Shown here piece after piece: positions 15,588-28,511 of a DNA stretch of 64,000 nt; position 1 is the first letter of the stretch; each line of letters begins with the position of its first letter. This stretch comes from Lysobacter sp. MMG2 (GTDB lineage Bacteria > Pseudomonadota > Gammaproteobacteria > Xanthomonadales > Xanthomonadaceae): the NCBI RefSeq assembly GCF_016735495.2, contig NZ_JAERQY020000001.1, forward strand, positions 1,054,001 through 1,118,000. The letters run 5' to 3'. The translations under genes were made by a program, and so were the position numbers. The notes beneath the pieces are model-generated. The model saw only the letters and a program-made list of their open reading frames with translations. It had not been told where the DNA came from and made no database searches.

Positions 15588-17264
15588 TTACCGCCAACGT
15601 TCGGCCAGTCGCGCCGCCAGTTCGGCCGGCTGGCCGGACTGCGCGCCGCGTGCGATCAGCGCCGAGGCCGCGGCGGCATCGTAGCAACCGTCCGGCGCCT
15701 GACCGGCGACCAGACCGCCTGCCCACGACAGGTTCATTGCACCATCGACCTGCGCCGCATCGGCGCCGCTGAGCATCAGCACCGCCGAATCGGCGGTCGG
15801 CAGCACGGCCAGCACGTCACCGTCGCCCTCGACGAAACGCATGCCCGACTCGCTCACGGTGATGGAGATTTCCGCCGGCAGGATGTAGATCGTGCCGGCC
15901 ATCGCGAACAGGCCCGGCTCGGCCAGGCGCACCTGCAACGGCGTGGCGCGCTGCATCTGCGCGACCAGACGGTCGTAGCGGCCACCGTCCAGGCGCTGCT
16001 GGACCAGCACCGGGCGCGGGAATTCCGCCGGCAGCCCGCCGAGCAACTGGCGCACGGCATCCGGCCCGCCGATGCCGGCCAGCACCAGCACGGCACCACC
16101 GAACTGCGAAACCGGACGCTCCTCGACGAGCTCCAGCGCGGAGATGCGGCGCTCGATGTCGCCCAGGTCGCGCTGGAACTTGTGGTTCGGGTCCGCCTCG
16201 CGCGTCGCATGAGCGGCAGGCGTGTCGTCGGCGAAGGACCAGTCCGGCGCGGCCGGCGCGGCGACTTCGGCGCGCGGCGCGGCGGACAGCGTGCCCTCGC
16301 GGCTGGCGTCGAACATCAGCACCGGCGCGTCGGCGGTGACGGTCGCCAACGCTTCGGCGGCCGGCGCATCCATCGTCATCTCGACGACTTCGGGAATCGA
16401 CGTCTCCAGCACCACCGGAGTCGGCGCCGCGTCGGCGATTTCGAAATCGAAACTGGACTCGAACGGTTCGATCACCAGTTCGGCCTCGTCCACCGACATC
16501 GTCGGCGCGTCGGCGGCGAAGCTGAGTTCGACCGCCGCCAGCGACGGCGGCAGTTCGATCGCTTCGGCAACGTCGAAGCTGGCTTCGGCGGCGACTGGAT
16601 CGAACGGGTTGTGGCGGCTCTCGTGCGTGTACTGGGTCACAGGCGCGGCGGCGGCCTCGACGGCCGGCGTCGCGACTTCCACTGCCGCCACAGGCGTGGC
16701 GGCCACCGGCACGACCACCGGCTCGACAATCAGCGACGCGATTTCGATCGTCTCCACGGCCTGCGTGGCGATCTGCGGCGGCGCGGCGGACACGTCCACC
16801 ACGCGCGGCGGTTCCGCGGGCGCGGCGACTTCGACGGCCGGCGGCGCGACTTCGACCACCTGCGGCGCGACGGCCACCGGCGGTTCCGGCGGCTCCATGC
16901 CTTCGGGTTCGTGGCCCGGCGGCAGCACGTCGCCGTGGCCGTGCAGCTTGGCTGCGAGGTGGCGCACCCAGCGCGCCAGGTCCCAACCCTCGCGGGTCGC
17001 GGCCAGCGCGGCTTCTTCGTAGATCACTTCCACCGACGGGTCGGCGAGCACGGGATCGAAACGCTCGATCACGTCCTCGGTGACCGGATCCAGCGCGACC
17101 ACCACCACCTGCGGCGAGACCTGCCCGAGCGTGTCGAGCTGCAGCGTGGTCGGGTCGGCTTCCAGCACCACGTTGGCGCCTGCGTCGGCCAGCGCCGAGC
17201 GCAAGCGTTCGCAGGCAGCGCCCGGTCGCGCCAGAAGGACCGCGCGACGCGAAGACTCACTCAT
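15588..17264 (-). CDS. chpB: ChpB-like CheB homologue with degenerate catalytic residues
   Basis: 558 residues. The N-terminus (about 1-105) is receiver-like but lacks a clear phospho-acceptor ([12 protein letters not shown] where LxxxDxxMP is expected). A long Ala/Val/Pro/Glu-rich linker (about 110-365) follows, then a CheB methylesterase-like domain (about 380-558). Against CheB the catalytic Ser of GASTGG is Gly (LAGIGGPDA) and the catalytic His of TQHM is Gln (LVQQRL); only a possible Asp (QVDGAM) remains. It is therefore probably not an active methylesterase. ATG 17264 overlaps the chpA stop by 8 nt. The longer frame to 17282 adds only codons from the chpA end. Confidence 0.82.
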   Translation of the reverse strand: MSESSRRAVLLARPGAACERLRSALADAGANVVLEADPTTLQLDTLGQVSPQVVVVALDPVTEDVIERFDPVLADPSVEVIYEEAALAATREGWDLARWVRHLAAKLHGHGDVLPPGHEPEGMEPPEPPVAVAPQVVEVAPPAVEVAAPAEPPRVVDVSAAPPQIATQAVETIEIASLIVEPVVVPVAATPVAAVEVATPAVEAAAAPVTQYTHESRHNPFDPVAAEASFDVAEAIELPPSLAAVELSFAADAPTMSVDEAELVIEPFESSFDFEIADAAPTPVVLETSIPEVVEMTMDAPAAEALATVTADAPVLMFDASREGTLSAAPRAEVAAPAAPDWSFADDTPAAHATREADPNHKFQRDLGDIERRISALELVEERPVSQFGGAVLVLAGIGGPDAVRQLLGGLPAEFPRPVLVQQRLDGGRYDRLVAQMQRATPLQVRLAEPGLFAMAGTIYILPAEISITVSESGMRFVEGDGDVLAVLPTADSAVLMLSGADAAQVDGAMNLSWAGGLVAGQAPDGCYDAAAASALIARGAQSGQPAELAARLAERWR

Positions 17265-20200
17265 TCCGCGTGGCCCCTGCATTGATGCCGAGCAGCTCGT
17301 ACACGTTGCGGACCAGTTCCGGCTCCTGGTACGGCTTGCCGAGGTAGCGTTCCACGCCGATCTCGAACGCGCGCTGGCGGTGCTTGTCGCCGGTACGCGA
17401 CGTGATCATCACGATCGGCACGCCACGCAGGCGCGAGTCGCCCTTCATCGCGGTGGCCAGCTCGTAACCGTCCATGCGCGGCATTTCGATGTCGAGCAGC
17501 ATCAGGTCCGGCACGCGTTCGGCCATGCGTTCCAGCGCGTCGATGCCGTCCTTCGCGGTCATGACCTCGAAGTTGTGGCGCTCCAGCACGCGGCCGGTGA
17601 CCTTGCGCATCGTGACCGAGTCGTCGACCACCATGACCAGCGGCACGCGGCGCGTTTCCACCGGCGCTTCCGGCACGGCCACGAAGTCGCGCGGCAGCAG
17701 CTGCTGGCGGCGCACCAGCGGCGCGACGTCCAGGATCACCACGACGCGGCCGTCACCCATGATGGTGGCGCCGAAGATGCCCGGCACCGATGCGACCTGC
17801 GGGCCGACCGGCTTCACCACGATTTCGCGATTGCCGACCACCTGGTCGACGCACACCGCGGCGCGCAGGTCGCCCGAGCGGATCAGCAGCAGCGGCATCT
17901 GCAGGTGGCCTTCGGCCTTGGCAGTGCCATGGCCGACCAGCGCGCCCAGGTCGTGCACCGCGTAGTCCTCGCCGCCGTAGCGGTAGGTCGCGTCGACCAT
18001 GTCCAGGCGGTCGCGGGCGATGCGGCCCACGCCGCGCACCGAGGCGATCGGCACGGCGAAGGTGGTCTCGCCGATGCGCACGAACACGGCCTGCGTGACC
18101 GCCAGCGTCTGCGGCAGGCGCAGCGTGAAGGTGACGCCCTTGCCGGGTACGGAGCGGATGTCGAGCGTGCCGCCCAGCTGGCGGACTTCGCTGGCGACCA
18201 CGTCCATGCCGACGCCGCGGCCGGCCAGGCGGCTGACCGATTCGGCGGTGGAGAAGCCCGGCTCCAGGATCAGCGCGTCGATGGCGGCGTCGGACAGCGT
18301 GGCGCCTTCGGGCACCAGGCCACGCTCGATGCCGCGCTTGAGGATCGCCTCGCGGTTCAGGCCGGCGCCGTCGTCGCCGACTTCCAGCACCACTTCCGAA
18401 CCTTCGCGGCGCACCGCGATGCGGATCGTGCCTTCGTCGGACTTGCCGGCCTTCTTGCGCTTGTCCGGCGTTTCCAGACCGTGCGCGACGGCGTTGCGGA
18501 GCATGTGCTCCAGCGGCGCGGTCATGCGCTCCAGCACGTTGCGATCGAGTTCGCCCTGGGTGCCGTCGAGCTTGAGCGCGACATGCTTGCCCAGTTCGCC
18601 CGAGGCCTGGCGCACGACGCGGCGCAGGCGCGGCAGCAGGCCGTCGAACGGCACCATGCGCGTGCGCATGAGGCCTTCCTGCAGCTCCGAGCTCACGCGC
18701 GACTGTTGCAGCAGCAGCGTTTCGTACTGGCGCGTCAGGTCGTCGAGCGTGGTCTGCAGGCTGGTCTGGTCGGCGGCCGATTCGGCCAGCGCGCGCGAGA
18801 GCTGCTGCAGCGTGGAGAACTGGTCGAGTTCCAGCGGATCGAATGCCTGCTCGCCGTCGTCGCCTTCGCGCTGGTAGCGCGCGACGATCTGCGCTTCGGT
18901 TTCGATTTCCAGGCGGCGCAGCTGGTCGCGCATACGCGTGTTGGTCGCGGCCATTTCCGCGATCGCGCCACGGAAGGCGCCCAGCTGCTGTTCCAGGCGG
19001 GCGCGATAGATCGCGACTTCACCGGCGTAGTTGACGAGGCGGTCGAGCAGGTCGGCGCGGATTCGCACCTGTTCCTGCGGCGCACGCACGCCGATGTCGT
19101 CTTCGTCGCCGACCGGCTGGTCGCTGATCGGGGCCGACAGCGGCTTGAGGTCGGCGTGCGACTCGTCGGCATCCGTGTGCACCGGCTCGGCGACGACGGG
19201 CTTGGGTGCCGGCGTCGGAGCCGGCGTCGGTGCCGGCTTTGCCGGCGCAGCGGCGACCGCCGCGGCCAGGTGGCCGAGCGTGGTCTCGCCGCGGGCTCGC
19301 GCGTCGAATTCTGCGATGAGCGCTTCCGGCATGGCGATCGCGCGGCGTTCGCCGACGCGGGTGACCATCGCGTGCAGGCGGTCGAAACCGCGCTCCAGCA
19401 GCGGCACGCCATCGCGGCCGAGTTCGCAGCGGTTTTCCACCACCGCTTCCAGCAGCGATTCCATCGCGTGGCCGAGTTCGCCCACGGCCATGATGCCGGC
19501 CATGCGCGCGCCACCCTTGATGGTGTGCAGGTCGCGCTGCATGCCCACCAGCGTCTCGCGCTCGGTCGGTGCTTCGCGCAGCTGCGCGAGCAGGCCGTCG
19601 GAGTGGTCGAGCAGGTCGCTGGCTTCCTCGACGAAGATGTCGACCAGCTCCGGATCGAGTTCGCTCAGGTCCAGCGCTTCGTCCGGATCGTCGTTGCTGG
19701 CCAGCGCGTGCGCGATGAGCGCGGCCACGGCCGGCTCCTGCGCTTCGGGCGTGACCGGCGCGGCGACGGGCTCGTCCGCGGCCGGCGCTTCGGCCGAAGC
19801 GTCCTGCGCGAATTCCTCGACCTCCGGCAGCCCGTCACGGACGTCGCCGATGGCGGGCGCGTCGATGAAGGCATGGCCGACGGCCGTGGCTTCGAGCGCC
19901 GTCTGCTGTTCGCGCGCGGCGCGGTCGGCTTCGGCGTATTCGGCTTCCAGGCGCGCGTATTCGGCCTCTTCGTCCGCGATGCGTGCGGCTTCCAGGCGTT
20001 CGGCTTCCAGGCGCTCGGTGGCGATGCGCTCGGCTTCGAGCAGCTCGGCTTCGATGCGCTGCTGTTCGGCCAGCGCGGCGGCGGCTTGCGCGGCCACGCG
20101 CTGCGCTTCGGCCTCGGCCTGCGCTTCGGCTTGCGCACGCTGCGCGGCTTCGGCAGCCAGGCGTTCGGCTTCGGCCTGCTCGGCGGCGATGCGTTCGGCT

Positions 20201-23200
20201 TCGGCGTGCTCGGCGGCGAGGCGTTCGGCTTCGGCCTGCTCGGCGGCGAGGCGTTCGGCTTCGGCCTGCTCCGCAGCAAGTCGCTCGGCTTCGGCCGCTT
20301 CGGCAGCCATGCGCTCCGCTTCCAGGCGCTCGGCTTCCTGGCGCGCTTCTTCCTCGCGCTTGAGCAGGGCCAGGCGCTCGGCTTCGCGCTGCTGTTCCTC
20401 CAGCGCGAAACGTTCGGCTTCCAGGCGCTCGATTTCCACGCGCCCCGAGTTGGCACGCTCGATCGCTTCGCGTTCGGCTTCGATGCGGCGCGCTTCGGCC
20501 AGTTCGGCCTCGATGCGCTCGGCCTGCGCGGCCGGGTCGGCGAGGTAATCCGGGCCGACATCGGCAGCCAGATCGGTGAACTCGCTCAGGTCGATCGCCG
20601 AAAGCGTCGCTTCGACCTCGATCGGATCGGCCGGCATCGGCTGGCGTGCATCCGGCAGGCTGTCGCGCAGCGCACGCATGCGCTCGGCGAGGCCTTCGAA
20701 GGCGGGGATGCGCGGCGACGGGGACTTCAACGTCGCCAGCGTGCGGCGGATCGCCTCGGCAACCTCGCCCATCGCGGCCACGCCGTCGGTGCTGGCCGGC
20801 TGGCCCAGGGCCAGTAGGCGCTTGACGTACACCTCGGTCGGACCGGTGATGTCGGTGATCACCGGCACCTCGGTCATGGCGAAGGCGCCGTTGAGCGTGT
20901 GGAACGAGCGCTGCAGGCCATCGTCGGCCGGGCGCGGCTGCACCTGCGAGGCGGCCAGCCACTGCTCGATCGTGACCAGGTGACCGCTGACCTCGGCGTC
21001 GAGGATTTCCAGCAGCACCGAATCCACCGAGGCCGGCACGCCGGGTTCGGGTTCCAGCACCGGCTCGGCGTCGAGGACCGGGACGTCGTCGAAGTTGATT
21101 TCCTCGACTTCGATCGCGCCGCTGTCCAGGCCGTCGAAGCTGACGGCTTCCAGGATGATCTCTTCGGCCTCCGGCGCGATGACCGGCTCGATGACCGGCT
21201 CGATCGCCTCGACCACCGGCTCCACGGCCGCTGCGAGCTTCGGCGCGGCCGGCGTGAAGATCGTTTCGTCGCCTTCGGCCAGGCGCTCGGCATGGGCTTC
21301 CATCGCCGCCAGGTCGGCGGTGATGGCGCCTTCATTGCGCAGCGCGGCGTGCAGCTGCGGCAGTGCGGCGTAAGCGTGGCCGACCAGGCCGATCACCGCC
21401 GGGCTGGCCGGACGGGTGCCGTCGAGTACGCGGTTGAGCAGGTTCTCGATGCGCCAGCTGAACTCGCCCAGCGTCTTGGCGCCGACCAGGCGGCCGGAAC
21501 CCTTGAGCGTGTGGAACACGCGGCGGATCGGACGCAGGCGCTCGCTGTCTTCCGGCAGGGCGTGCCATTCCGGGAGCAGGTCGCCCAGGTGACGGATTTC
21601 TTCGTCGAGCTCCTCGAGGAAGACCTCGCGGATCTCGTCGTCGATGTCGTCGCTATGCTCGAAGCCGCCGGCGGTGACCTGCTGCGGCGTGCTGGCGACC
21701 GGCGCCGGCGCGGGCGTCGGTGCGGCGGTCGGCACCTGCGCGACCGGAACTTCGGCCGCGAGCGTCGCCGAGGAGAGCGCGCTGGCGTCGAACGCGGGCG
21801 CGACCGGCGTGCCAAGCGTGATCTCGTCGGTCAGCTCGAACTCCGGCACGCGCGCCAGTTCCTCGCGGCTGATCGGCGAGGTCGGCGCCATCGTGGCGGC
21901 GATGTCGAACTCCGGCAGCGGCCAGTAACGCAGCGCTTCCAGACTCTGGCGCGTGATGTCCAGGATGTGGTTGCGGTTCGGGCGCTGCTCGCGCAGCGCT
22001 TCGAGGTAGTACTCCAGGCTGGCGAGCGCGTCGGCCAGCGTGTCCAGTTGCTGGCCGTTGGGCACGCGCTTGCGGCCGATCAGCTCGACCTCGGTGTAGC
22101 GCTTCACGCCTGCGAGGTAATCGGCCGGCTGCGGCAGTTCCAGCATGCGCAGCGCACCGGCGACTTCGTCCAGCACGCGTGGGACTTCGGCCAGTTCGGC
22201 GTGATCCCAGTTGGTTTCCACGAAGGCCACGAACGCCTGGCGCGCATCGCCGAAGTTGGCGATGGCTTCGCGCACGAGCACGTCGAGCACCTTGCGTGCT
22301 TCGCCGGCGAGCAGATCGTCTTCGGCGCCGCTGTCGGGCAGGCCAAGGCGCGAGACCTGGTCGTCCAGCGAGGCGTCGACGTAAAGCAGTGCACCGGCGA
22401 CGTCGAGCAGCGCGCCCTCGTCGGCCGGACGCTTGCCGGAGACGATCTCGTGCATCGCATCGCGCTGCTGCATCACGACGGTACGGGCGACGCCCAGGCC
22501 CATCATGCCGAGCGTGTCGCTGACGCGGCCGAGCGCTTCCACCTGCGGCTTGAGCTCGGCGACGTCGGTCTGGCCGGTGCGCAGGTGCAGGTCGAGCGCG
22601 TCCTTGACGCGCAGCAGGTCTTCCTTGATCGCCGCGGCGACGGTGTCCAGCAGCGCGCGGTTGCGGCCGGAAAGCGAGCCGCGAGCGTGTTCGAGTTCGG
22701 ATTCGCTCGGCAGGTGCGCGGCGAGTTCGAAGGTGTGGCGCAGGTCGTCCAGCGCCGGATGGCGGCCGTCGCTGTGGGCGACGTGATAGAGCAGCTGGCG
22801 GGTCGGTTCGGCGGCCGGTTCGGAGCGATGAGCGCCGAAACCGTCGTCGGCCAGCATCAGGCGCGCTTCGCGCTCGACGCCGCCGAAGGCCTGGCGCAGC
22901 GCGCGCGTGGGCGGCAGCGCGCCGTCGCGCAGCGCACCGGCCACGGAGGACGCGACCCACAGCATGCGGCGCACGGGTTCCAGGATGACTTCGCCAAGCA
23001 GGCCGTCGATGGCCGCGGCGAGCTTCTCCGGCTGCGCCGGGTTGCCCTCTTCCGGCCAGGTTGCCAGCGCATCGCGCAAGGCGGTGAGGTGCGACGACGA
23101 AGCACCGCGCACCGGCGCGTTGCTCGGCAGCGCGCTGGGCAGGTTGGCCGGCAGCGGACGGTCGAGGTCCGGCGCGAACAGCACGCTTTCGTTGAGGCCC

Positions 23201-23601
23201 GCCTCGCCGCGCGTGGCGCGTAGTTCGTTGAGCAGCGGCAGCAGCACGATCGGAATATCGCGATGGCCGCCCTGCAGGCGTTCCAGGTAGTCGGGCAGCA
23301 GGACCACGCCGCGCATCAGCGCCGCGCAGGCTTCGTCGCGATCGGCGACCTTGCCCTGCTGCAGCGCGAGCGCCAGGCGCTCCATTTCCTCGGCGACCAT
23401 CGCCGGGGCATACAACTCGACCATGCGCAGCGTGCCGTGCACCTGGTGCAGTTGCTCGGCGCACTGGCGCATGCGGCCGCTGTCGGCGGGATTCTCGGCG
23501 TACGCCTCGATCTCCTGCTGGGCCAGGCGCAGGGTTTCATCCAGCTCCGGCTTGATCCAGCCGAGCGTGGTGGTGTCGATCGCCTCGCGCATCACGGTCA
23601 T
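17257..23601 (-). CDS. chpA: ChpA hybrid histidine kinase of the type IV pilus chemosensory system
   Basis: 2114-residue CheA-type kinase that controls twitching motility. It has a chain of HPt-like modules: His at about 55 (HQVHGTLRM), helical HPt-like modules without His between about 250 and 560, then His at about 694 (HTLKGSGRL), 899 (HTLNGAF) and 1357 (HTIKGGARM). A charged Glu/Ala/Arg coiled coil spans about 1000-1245. CheA dimerisation begins near 1520, the HATPase N-box NAVAHGLE is near 1700 and the G-box GRGVGMDVV near 1800; a CheW domain follows, and a C-terminal receiver has phospho-acceptor Asp in [12 protein letters not shown] (about 2034). P. aeruginosa ChpA is somewhat longer (about 2470). 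It follows pilJ by 94 nt with no pilK between. Confidence 0.95.
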   Translation of the reverse strand: MTVMREAIDTTTLGWIKPELDETLRLAQQEIEAYAENPADSGRMRQCAEQLHQVHGTLRMVELYAPAMVAEEMERLALALQQGKVADRDEACAALMRGVVLLPDYLERLQGGHRDIPIVLLPLLNELRATRGEAGLNESVLFAPDLDRPLPANLPSALPSNAPVRGASSSHLTALRDALATWPEEGNPAQPEKLAAAIDGLLGEVILEPVRRMLWVASSVAGALRDGALPPTRALRQAFGGVEREARLMLADDGFGAHRSEPAAEPTRQLLYHVAHSDGRHPALDDLRHTFELAAHLPSESELEHARGSLSGRNRALLDTVAAAIKEDLLRVKDALDLHLRTGQTDVAELKPQVEALGRVSDTLGMMGLGVARTVVMQQRDAMHEIVSGKRPADEGALLDVAGALLYVDASLDDQVSRLGLPDSGAEDDLLAGEARKVLDVLVREAIANFGDARQAFVAFVETNWDHAELAEVPRVLDEVAGALRMLELPQPADYLAGVKRYTEVELIGRKRVPNGQQLDTLADALASLEYYLEALREQRPNRNHILDITRQSLEALRYWPLPEFDIAATMAPTSPISREELARVPEFELTDEITLGTPVAPAFDASALSSATLAAEVPVAQVPTAAPTPAPAPVASTPQQVTAGGFEHSDDIDDEIREVFLEELDEEIRHLGDLLPEWHALPEDSERLRPIRRVFHTLKGSGRLVGAKTLGEFSWRIENLLNRVLDGTRPASPAVIGLVGHAYAALPQLHAALRNEGAITADLAAMEAHAERLAEGDETIFTPAAPKLAAAVEPVVEAIEPVIEPVIAPEAEEIILEAVSFDGLDSGAIEVEEINFDDVPVLDAEPVLEPEPGVPASVDSVLLEILDAEVSGHLVTIEQWLAASQVQPRPADDGLQRSFHTLNGAFAMTEVPVITDITGPTEVYVKRLLALGQPASTDGVAAMGEVAEAIRRTLATLKSPSPRIPAFEGLAERMRALRDSLPDARQPMPADPIEVEATLSAIDLSEFTDLAADVGPDYLADPAAQAERIEAELAEARRIEAEREAIERANSGRVEIERLEAERFALEEQQREAERLALLKREEEARQEAERLEAERMAAEAAEAERLAAEQAEAERLAAEQAEAERLAAEHAEAERIAAEQAEAERLAAEAAQRAQAEAQAEAEAQRVAAQAAAALAEQQRIEAELLEAERIATERLEAERLEAARIADEEAEYARLEAEYAEADRAAREQQTALEATAVGHAFIDAPAIGDVRDGLPEVEEFAQDASAEAPAADEPVAAPVTPEAQEPAVAALIAHALASNDDPDEALDLSELDPELVDIFVEEASDLLDHSDGLLAQLREAPTERETLVGMQRDLHTIKGGARMAGIMAVGELGHAMESLLEAVVENRCELGRDGVPLLERGFDRLHAMVTRVGERRAIAMPEALIAEFDARARGETTLGHLAAAVAAAPAKPAPTPAPTPAPKPVVAEPVHTDADESHADLKPLSAPISDQPVGDEDDIGVRAPQEQVRIRADLLDRLVNYAGEVAIYRARLEQQLGAFRGAIAEMAATNTRMRDQLRRLEIETEAQIVARYQREGDDGEQAFDPLELDQFSTLQQLSRALAESAADQTSLQTTLDDLTRQYETLLLQQSRVSSELQEGLMRTRMVPFDGLLPRLRRVVRQASGELGKHVALKLDGTQGELDRNVLERMTAPLEHMLRNAVAHGLETPDKRKKAGKSDEGTIRIAVRREGSEVVLEVGDDGAGLNREAILKRGIERGLVPEGATLSDAAIDALILEPGFSTAESVSRLAGRGVGMDVVASEVRQLGGTLDIRSVPGKGVTFTLRLPQTLAVTQAVFVRIGETTFAVPIASVRGVGRIARDRLDMVDATYRYGGEDYAVHDLGALVGHGTAKAEGHLQMPLLLIRSGDLRAAVCVDQVVGNREIVVKPVGPQVASVPGIFGATIMGDGRVVVILDVAPLVRRQQLLPRDFVAVPEAPVETRRVPLVMVVDDSVTMRKVTGRVLERHNFEVMTAKDGIDALERMAERVPDLMLLDIEMPRMDGYELATAMKGDSRLRGVPIVMITSRTGDKHRQRAFEIGVERYLGKPYQEPELVRNVYELLGINAGATRNE
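20161..20310. repeat. Five tandem 30-bp units within chpA
   Basis: Units begin at 20161, 20191, 20221, 20251 and 20281. The third and fourth are nearly identical and the fifth is most diverged. On the coding strand each encodes the ten-residue unit [10 protein letters not shown], part of a longer charged helix. Copy number may vary between strains. Confidence 0.9.
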
Positions 23602-23695
23602 CGCTCACCTCGCATGGATGCAAGGTGGCGCGACCTGGGGCGCCATCCGGGGCTGAAGCTGTTCATCGTGACCCGACCTTGTTCCGATCCGCCCG

Positions 23696-25717
23696 TCAGG
23701 CCGGCAGCTTGAAGTCGGCGACCGAGCGACGCAGGTCGGCGGCCAGTTGCGCCAGGTTTCCAATCGAGGCCGCCGTCTGGTTCGCACCCTGCGAGGTCTG
23801 CGCGGTAATCGACTGGATGGTGTTCATCGTCGCGGTGATGTTCGATGCCGCGCTGGACTGCTGCTGCGCCGCGCTCGAGATGCCCTGAATGAGGTTCGAC
23901 AGGTCCGACGACACCTTTTCGATCTCGCCCAGCGCGGTACCCGCGTCCTCGGCCAGTCGCGCACCGGCGACCACTTCGGAGGTCGTCTGTTCCATCGAGG
24001 ACACCGCTTCGTTGGTGTCGGACTGAATCGTCTGGACCAGCGTTTCGATTCGCTTGGTCGCGTTGGACGCGCGTTCTGCGAGTCGCTGCACTTCGTCCGC
24101 CACGACCGCGAAGCCGCGGCCCGCTTCACCGGCCGAAGCCGCCTGAATTGCCGCGTTCAGCGCCAGGATGTTCGTCTGTTCCGAGATGTCGTTGATCAGT
24201 TCCACGATCGAGCCGATTTCCTGCGACGACTCACCCAGTCGCTTGATTCGCTTCGAGGTTTCCTGGATCTGGTCGCGAATGCTGTCCATGCCCGCGATCG
24301 TCTGGCGCACCACGCCCGCGCCCTTGGTCGCGATCTGCACCGAGCGCTGCGCCACGTCCGCCGATTCGGCCGAGTTGCGCGACACCTGGTTGATCGAGGC
24401 CGCGATTTCACTGATACGGCTGGAAGCGGAGTTGATCTCCTGCGCCTGGTGCTCTGCGGCTTCGGCCAGGTGCATGGCGGTGGCCTGCGTTTCCTGCGCG
24501 CTGGCGGCGACCTGCACCGAGGTGTCGGTAATGGTCTGCACCAGGCTGCGCAGCTGTTCGACGGCGAAGTTAATCGAGTCCGCGATCGCGCCGGTCATGT
24601 CCTCGGTCACGGTCGCCTTCACGGTCAGGTCGCCTTCTGCGAGCGAACCCATTTCGTCCAGCAGGCGCATGATCGCCTCCTGGTTCCGGTCGTTGAGTTC
24701 CTTCGTGGTCAGGTAGCGCTTCTTCTGCTGGCTGTTCAGCGAGACGACCAGGAAGACGATCGCGAACAGCGCGATCAAGCCCGAGACGATGGACACCAGG
24801 ATGTGGCCGATCGGATTGGTGCTGCGCACCGAACCGAACGAGGTGAAGGCGCGGAACAGGCCCTGGCTGTCGGTCAGCAGCTTGTTGGAGCCGCCGGTGA
24901 TCGACTCGGCCGCGGCCTGCGCGGCGAACAGGTTCTGCGAGGACGACAGGATCGCGTCCAGGTCCTTCTTCATTTCCAGCCACAGCGTCTCGGCCTGGCC
25001 GAGCGCGGCGATCGCGTTGGAGTTGCCCAGCGGGGTCACGCCGAACGCGGCGTCGCCCTTGCGCAGGCCGGTCAGCACGTTGCCGAACACCGCGGCGTCG
25101 CGACCCAGCGCTTCACCGGCGAGGGCTGCACCGCTGCCGCCAGCGCGGATCTGCGTGATGCGCTCGGCCATCTTGCCCGACAGCACCACCTGGCGCAGGG
25201 CGATGTAGACCTGCGAGGACGGCGAGCCGGAAGCCGACATCGCGCGGACCAGTTCGTCCAGGCGCGCCTGCAGCTGCGGCACGCGGCTGGCGAAGCTGTC
25301 GGCGTTGCCGGCCAGGGCCAGCACGGCCTTTTCGCTGGCGACCACCTGGTCGGCGCTCTTGCCGAGCGGGCCCCAGGTTTCGGTCACGGTGCGGATCGGG
25401 CCGGAGACGCCGGCGGTGTCGCCGAAGTTGGCGTTGAGCTGCTCCACGTCCTGCACGATCGCCGAGCGGGTTTCCTTGAACGCGGCGAACGCGGCGGCGT
25501 CACCGCTCACCGCTTCCTGGCCCTGCACGGCCAGCTTCTGCGAGTTCACCTGCAGGTCCGAGGCCGAGGAGCTCGCGCCGCCCAGGCGCGCGGCCTTCCA
25601 CGTCGCGTAGCCGGTATTCAGACCGAAGATGAGCACCGATACGCCCAGCACGACCAGCCAGGTATTGACGCCAAGATTGCGGCCCTTGCCGGCAGCGCTA
25701 TCCATCACAGTGCTCAT
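23696..25717 (-). CDS. pilJ: Methyl-accepting chemotaxis protein PilJ
   Basis: 673 residues, the receptor of the Pil-Chp system. Membrane segments at about 17-38 and 308-330 bound a periplasmic ligand domain; a HAMP region follows (about 350-400), and the cytoplasmic signalling hairpin tip is [38 protein letters not shown], the MCP signature. ATG 25717 overlaps the pilI stop as ATGA and has GAGG upstream. Candidate methylation-helix glutamates exist, but no CheR is encoded here. Confidence 0.96.
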   Translation of the reverse strand: MSTVMDSAAGKGRNLGVNTWLVVLGVSVLIFGLNTGYATWKAARLGGASSSASDLQVNSQKLAVQGQEAVSGDAAAFAAFKETRSAIVQDVEQLNANFGDTAGVSGPIRTVTETWGPLGKSADQVVASEKAVLALAGNADSFASRVPQLQARLDELVRAMSASGSPSSQVYIALRQVVLSGKMAERITQIRAGGSGAALAGEALGRDAAVFGNVLTGLRKGDAAFGVTPLGNSNAIAALGQAETLWLEMKKDLDAILSSSQNLFAAQAAAESITGGSNKLLTDSQGLFRAFTSFGSVRSTNPIGHILVSIVSGLIALFAIVFLVVSLNSQQKKRYLTTKELNDRNQEAIMRLLDEMGSLAEGDLTVKATVTEDMTGAIADSINFAVEQLRSLVQTITDTSVQVAASAQETQATAMHLAEAAEHQAQEINSASSRISEIAASINQVSRNSAESADVAQRSVQIATKGAGVVRQTIAGMDSIRDQIQETSKRIKRLGESSQEIGSIVELINDISEQTNILALNAAIQAASAGEAGRGFAVVADEVQRLAERASNATKRIETLVQTIQSDTNEAVSSMEQTTSEVVAGARLAEDAGTALGEIEKVSSDLSNLIQGISSAAQQQSSAASNITATMNTIQSITAQTSQGANQTAASIGNLAQLAADLRRSVADFKLPA

Positions 25718-26319
25718 GGTTGAACCTCGGAAACGTTGCTGATGCGATGCGGCATTTCGGATGCCGCCTGACGGAATTCGGGCGTGCGGGCCAGCTTGTC
25801 CAAGCTGAAGATGCCCCACGTGTGCGCGTCGAGGCGGTAACCGCGTTCGACGAAGTGCGCGTAACGGCCCTGCGTCAGCGCGACGATCGCGTCGTCGCCT
25901 TCGGCTTCGGGCTCAAGTTCGATGCGGTGTTGCTCGTGGAAGCTGCGCTGGCCGTAGAGCTCGTCGATCAGCACGGCCACGTCGCCGCCGGGCTGGCGGA
26001 CGAGGAGGATGCGCTGGCTTTCGTGCACGACCGTGCGCTCGCCTTCCAGAAACTGCTTGAGGTCCACGATCGGAAGGAGGTTGCCGCGCACGTTGGCCAG
26101 GCCCAGCAGCCAGGGCTGCGCGCCCGGGACATGGGTGACCTGCGGCAGCGGCAGGATTTCCAGGACCTCGCCGAAACCGGAGGCGAGACGGCGGGCACCG
26201 ATGCGGTAACCCACGCCGCGCCACAGGCCCGGAGCGTCCAGCTGCTCGGGCAGGCCGACCACGTGCGCCAGGCTGCGGCGCTCGTAGTCCACCAGCACGT
26301 CGAAGGGCGACTGCAACAT
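25714..26319 (-). CDS. pilI: CheW-like protein PilI
   Basis: 201 residues with a CheW domain (about 45-180: [44 protein letters not shown]). Couples PilJ to ChpA. Starts 14 nt downstream of the pilH stop, with GGAG 6-7 nt before the ATG. Confidence 0.94.
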   Translation of the reverse strand: MLQSPFDVLVDYERRSLAHVVGLPEQLDAPGLWRGVGYRIGARRLASGFGEVLEILPLPQVTHVPGAQPWLLGLANVRGNLLPIVDLKQFLEGERTVVHESQRILLVRQPGGDVAVLIDELYGQRSFHEQHRIELEPEAEGDDAIVALTQGRYAHFVERGYRLDAHTWGIFSLDKLARTPEFRQAASEMPHRISNVSEVQP

Positions 26320-26332
26320 CGGGACTCCGGAC

Positions 26333-26698
26333 TCAGGCGCCCAGCAGGGCGTTGATGCGGGCGATCAGCTCGTCCTCGCGCGGCGGCTTGACGATGTAGT
26401 CGCGCGCGCCCTGGCGCATGCCCCAGGCCTTGTCGGTGTCCATGCCCTTGGTGCTGACGATCAGCACCGGGATGGTGCTGGTGTCGGCGTCGCGGGACAG
26501 CGCGCGCGTGGCCTGGAAGCCGTTCATGCCGGGCAGCACGACGTCCATCATCACCAGGTCGGGCTTCTCGCGCTTGCAGGTCTCGATGCCATCCTCGGCG
26601 TTGCCGGAGGCCAGCACCTGGTGGCCATTGCGCTCGAGGAGCTGGGTCAGGACGGCCGTGTCGGTCGGCGAGTCCTCGATCAGAAGAATACGTGCCAT
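26333..26698 (-). CDS. pilH: Twitching motility response regulator PilH
   Basis: 121-residue stand-alone receiver. Acidic pair in LIEDSPTD, phospho-acceptor Asp in LVMMDVVLPGMNG (about residue 52), Thr/Ser in LIVSTKG and Lys in YIVKPP. In Pseudomonas PilH opposes PilG and favours pilus retraction or dampens cAMP output. It lies 18 nt downstream of pilG. Confidence 0.95.
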   Translation of the reverse strand: MARILLIEDSPTDTAVLTQLLERNGHQVLASGNAEDGIETCKREKPDLVMMDVVLPGMNGFQATRALSRDADTSTIPVLIVSTKGMDTDKAWGMRQGARDYIVKPPREDELIARINALLGA

Positions 26699-26716
26699 TG
26701 GTGCCCTACCCCCCGG

Positions 26717-27115
26717 TCAGGCGTTTACGTGCGTGCGGATCGCGTCGAGCAGTTCTTCGCGTGTGAATGGTTTGGTGAGGTACTGCTCGGAGCCGACGAT
26801 ACGTCCGCGCGCCTTGTCGAACAGGCCGTCCTTGGAGGACAGCATGATGACCGGCGTGCCCTTGAACAGATGATTGTTCTTGATCAGCGCGCAGGTTTGA
26901 TAGCCATCCAGCCGCGGCATCATGATGTCCACGAAGATGATCTGCGGCTGTTGATCGGCGATCTTCGCCAGCGCCTCGAAGCCGTCGGTGGCGGTAACCA
27001 CCTCGCAGCCCTCGCGCTTGAGCAACGTCTCGGCGGTTCGGCGGATGGTCTTGGAATCATCGATCACCATGACCTTCAAACCGCCGAGGCTGCCGTTGCG
27101 GACCTCGTCTAGCAT
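26717..27115 (-). CDS. pilG: Twitching motility response regulator PilG
   Basis: 132-residue single receiver domain. VMVIDDSKTIRRTAE, phospho-acceptor Asp in IIFVDIMMPRLDGYQ (about 62), MLSSKDG and YLTKPFTREELL. First gene of the pilGHIJ-chpABC operon, transcribed away from gshB; its promoter should lie in the GC-rich 27116-27539 gap. Confidence 0.96.
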   Translation of the reverse strand: MLDEVRNGSLGGLKVMVIDDSKTIRRTAETLLKREGCEVVTATDGFEALAKIADQQPQIIFVDIMMPRLDGYQTCALIKNNHLFKGTPVIMLSSKDGLFDKARGRIVGSEQYLTKPFTREELLDAIRTHVNA

Positions 27116-27539
27116 TTTCGAATTCCCCCATGCGAATGCCGCCGTGTGCAGGCACTTCGCCAGCCGTCTTTATTCCAAGCCTCGCGAATGCTGTCAAGCA
27201 GCGGTTTCGAGGGGCAAGCTGAATGCGCCGCGGGGACGGCCTGGCCGGCTCCGCTTCCGGATCGTTCTCGAAGGACCGCCTGGCGGTCACGCGACGATGC
27301 TGGGCACGCGCATTGCATATACCGGAAAGGCATGACATTTCCGAGCGCCGGGGCCCCAAGCCGGGACGCCGGTTCCAAGTCTCCGGGCCGGCCCGGGCCG
27401 GCCCGCGCCGGCCGCTCCGCCCGGCCGCGCCAGGGCAGCGGAGGCGATAAGGGGACGGACCGCAGCTTTCCGCCGATGGCGCCCGGCGTGCGCGGAAGGG
27501 CCTGTTACCATCGCGACCACCCTTCCCCCAGCCACCGCC
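27116..27539. other. Divergent intergenic region pilG / gshB
   Basis: 424 nt between divergent starts, with no convincing gene on either strand. It must contain promoters for both the Pil-Chp operon and gshB. TACCAT at 27506-27511 is a possible -10 for gshB. A run of GGCC-rich palindromes (27385-27420) sits in the middle. Confidence 0.55.
27385..27404. repeat. Perfect 20-bp GC palindrome
   Basis: GGGCCGGCCCGGGCCGGCCC, self-complementary over its whole length and followed by more GGCC units to 27420. It shares a 15-mer with 10504-10520. Confidence 0.6.

Positions 27540-28507
<968 letters not shown>

Positions 28508-28511
<4 letters not shown>

Noticed and set aside
17080-20817. 1245-codon plus-strand open frame
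   Set aside because: Antisense shadow of chpA caused by high GC and biased third positions; its residues (Arg, His, Asp, Gly-rich) resemble no real protein.
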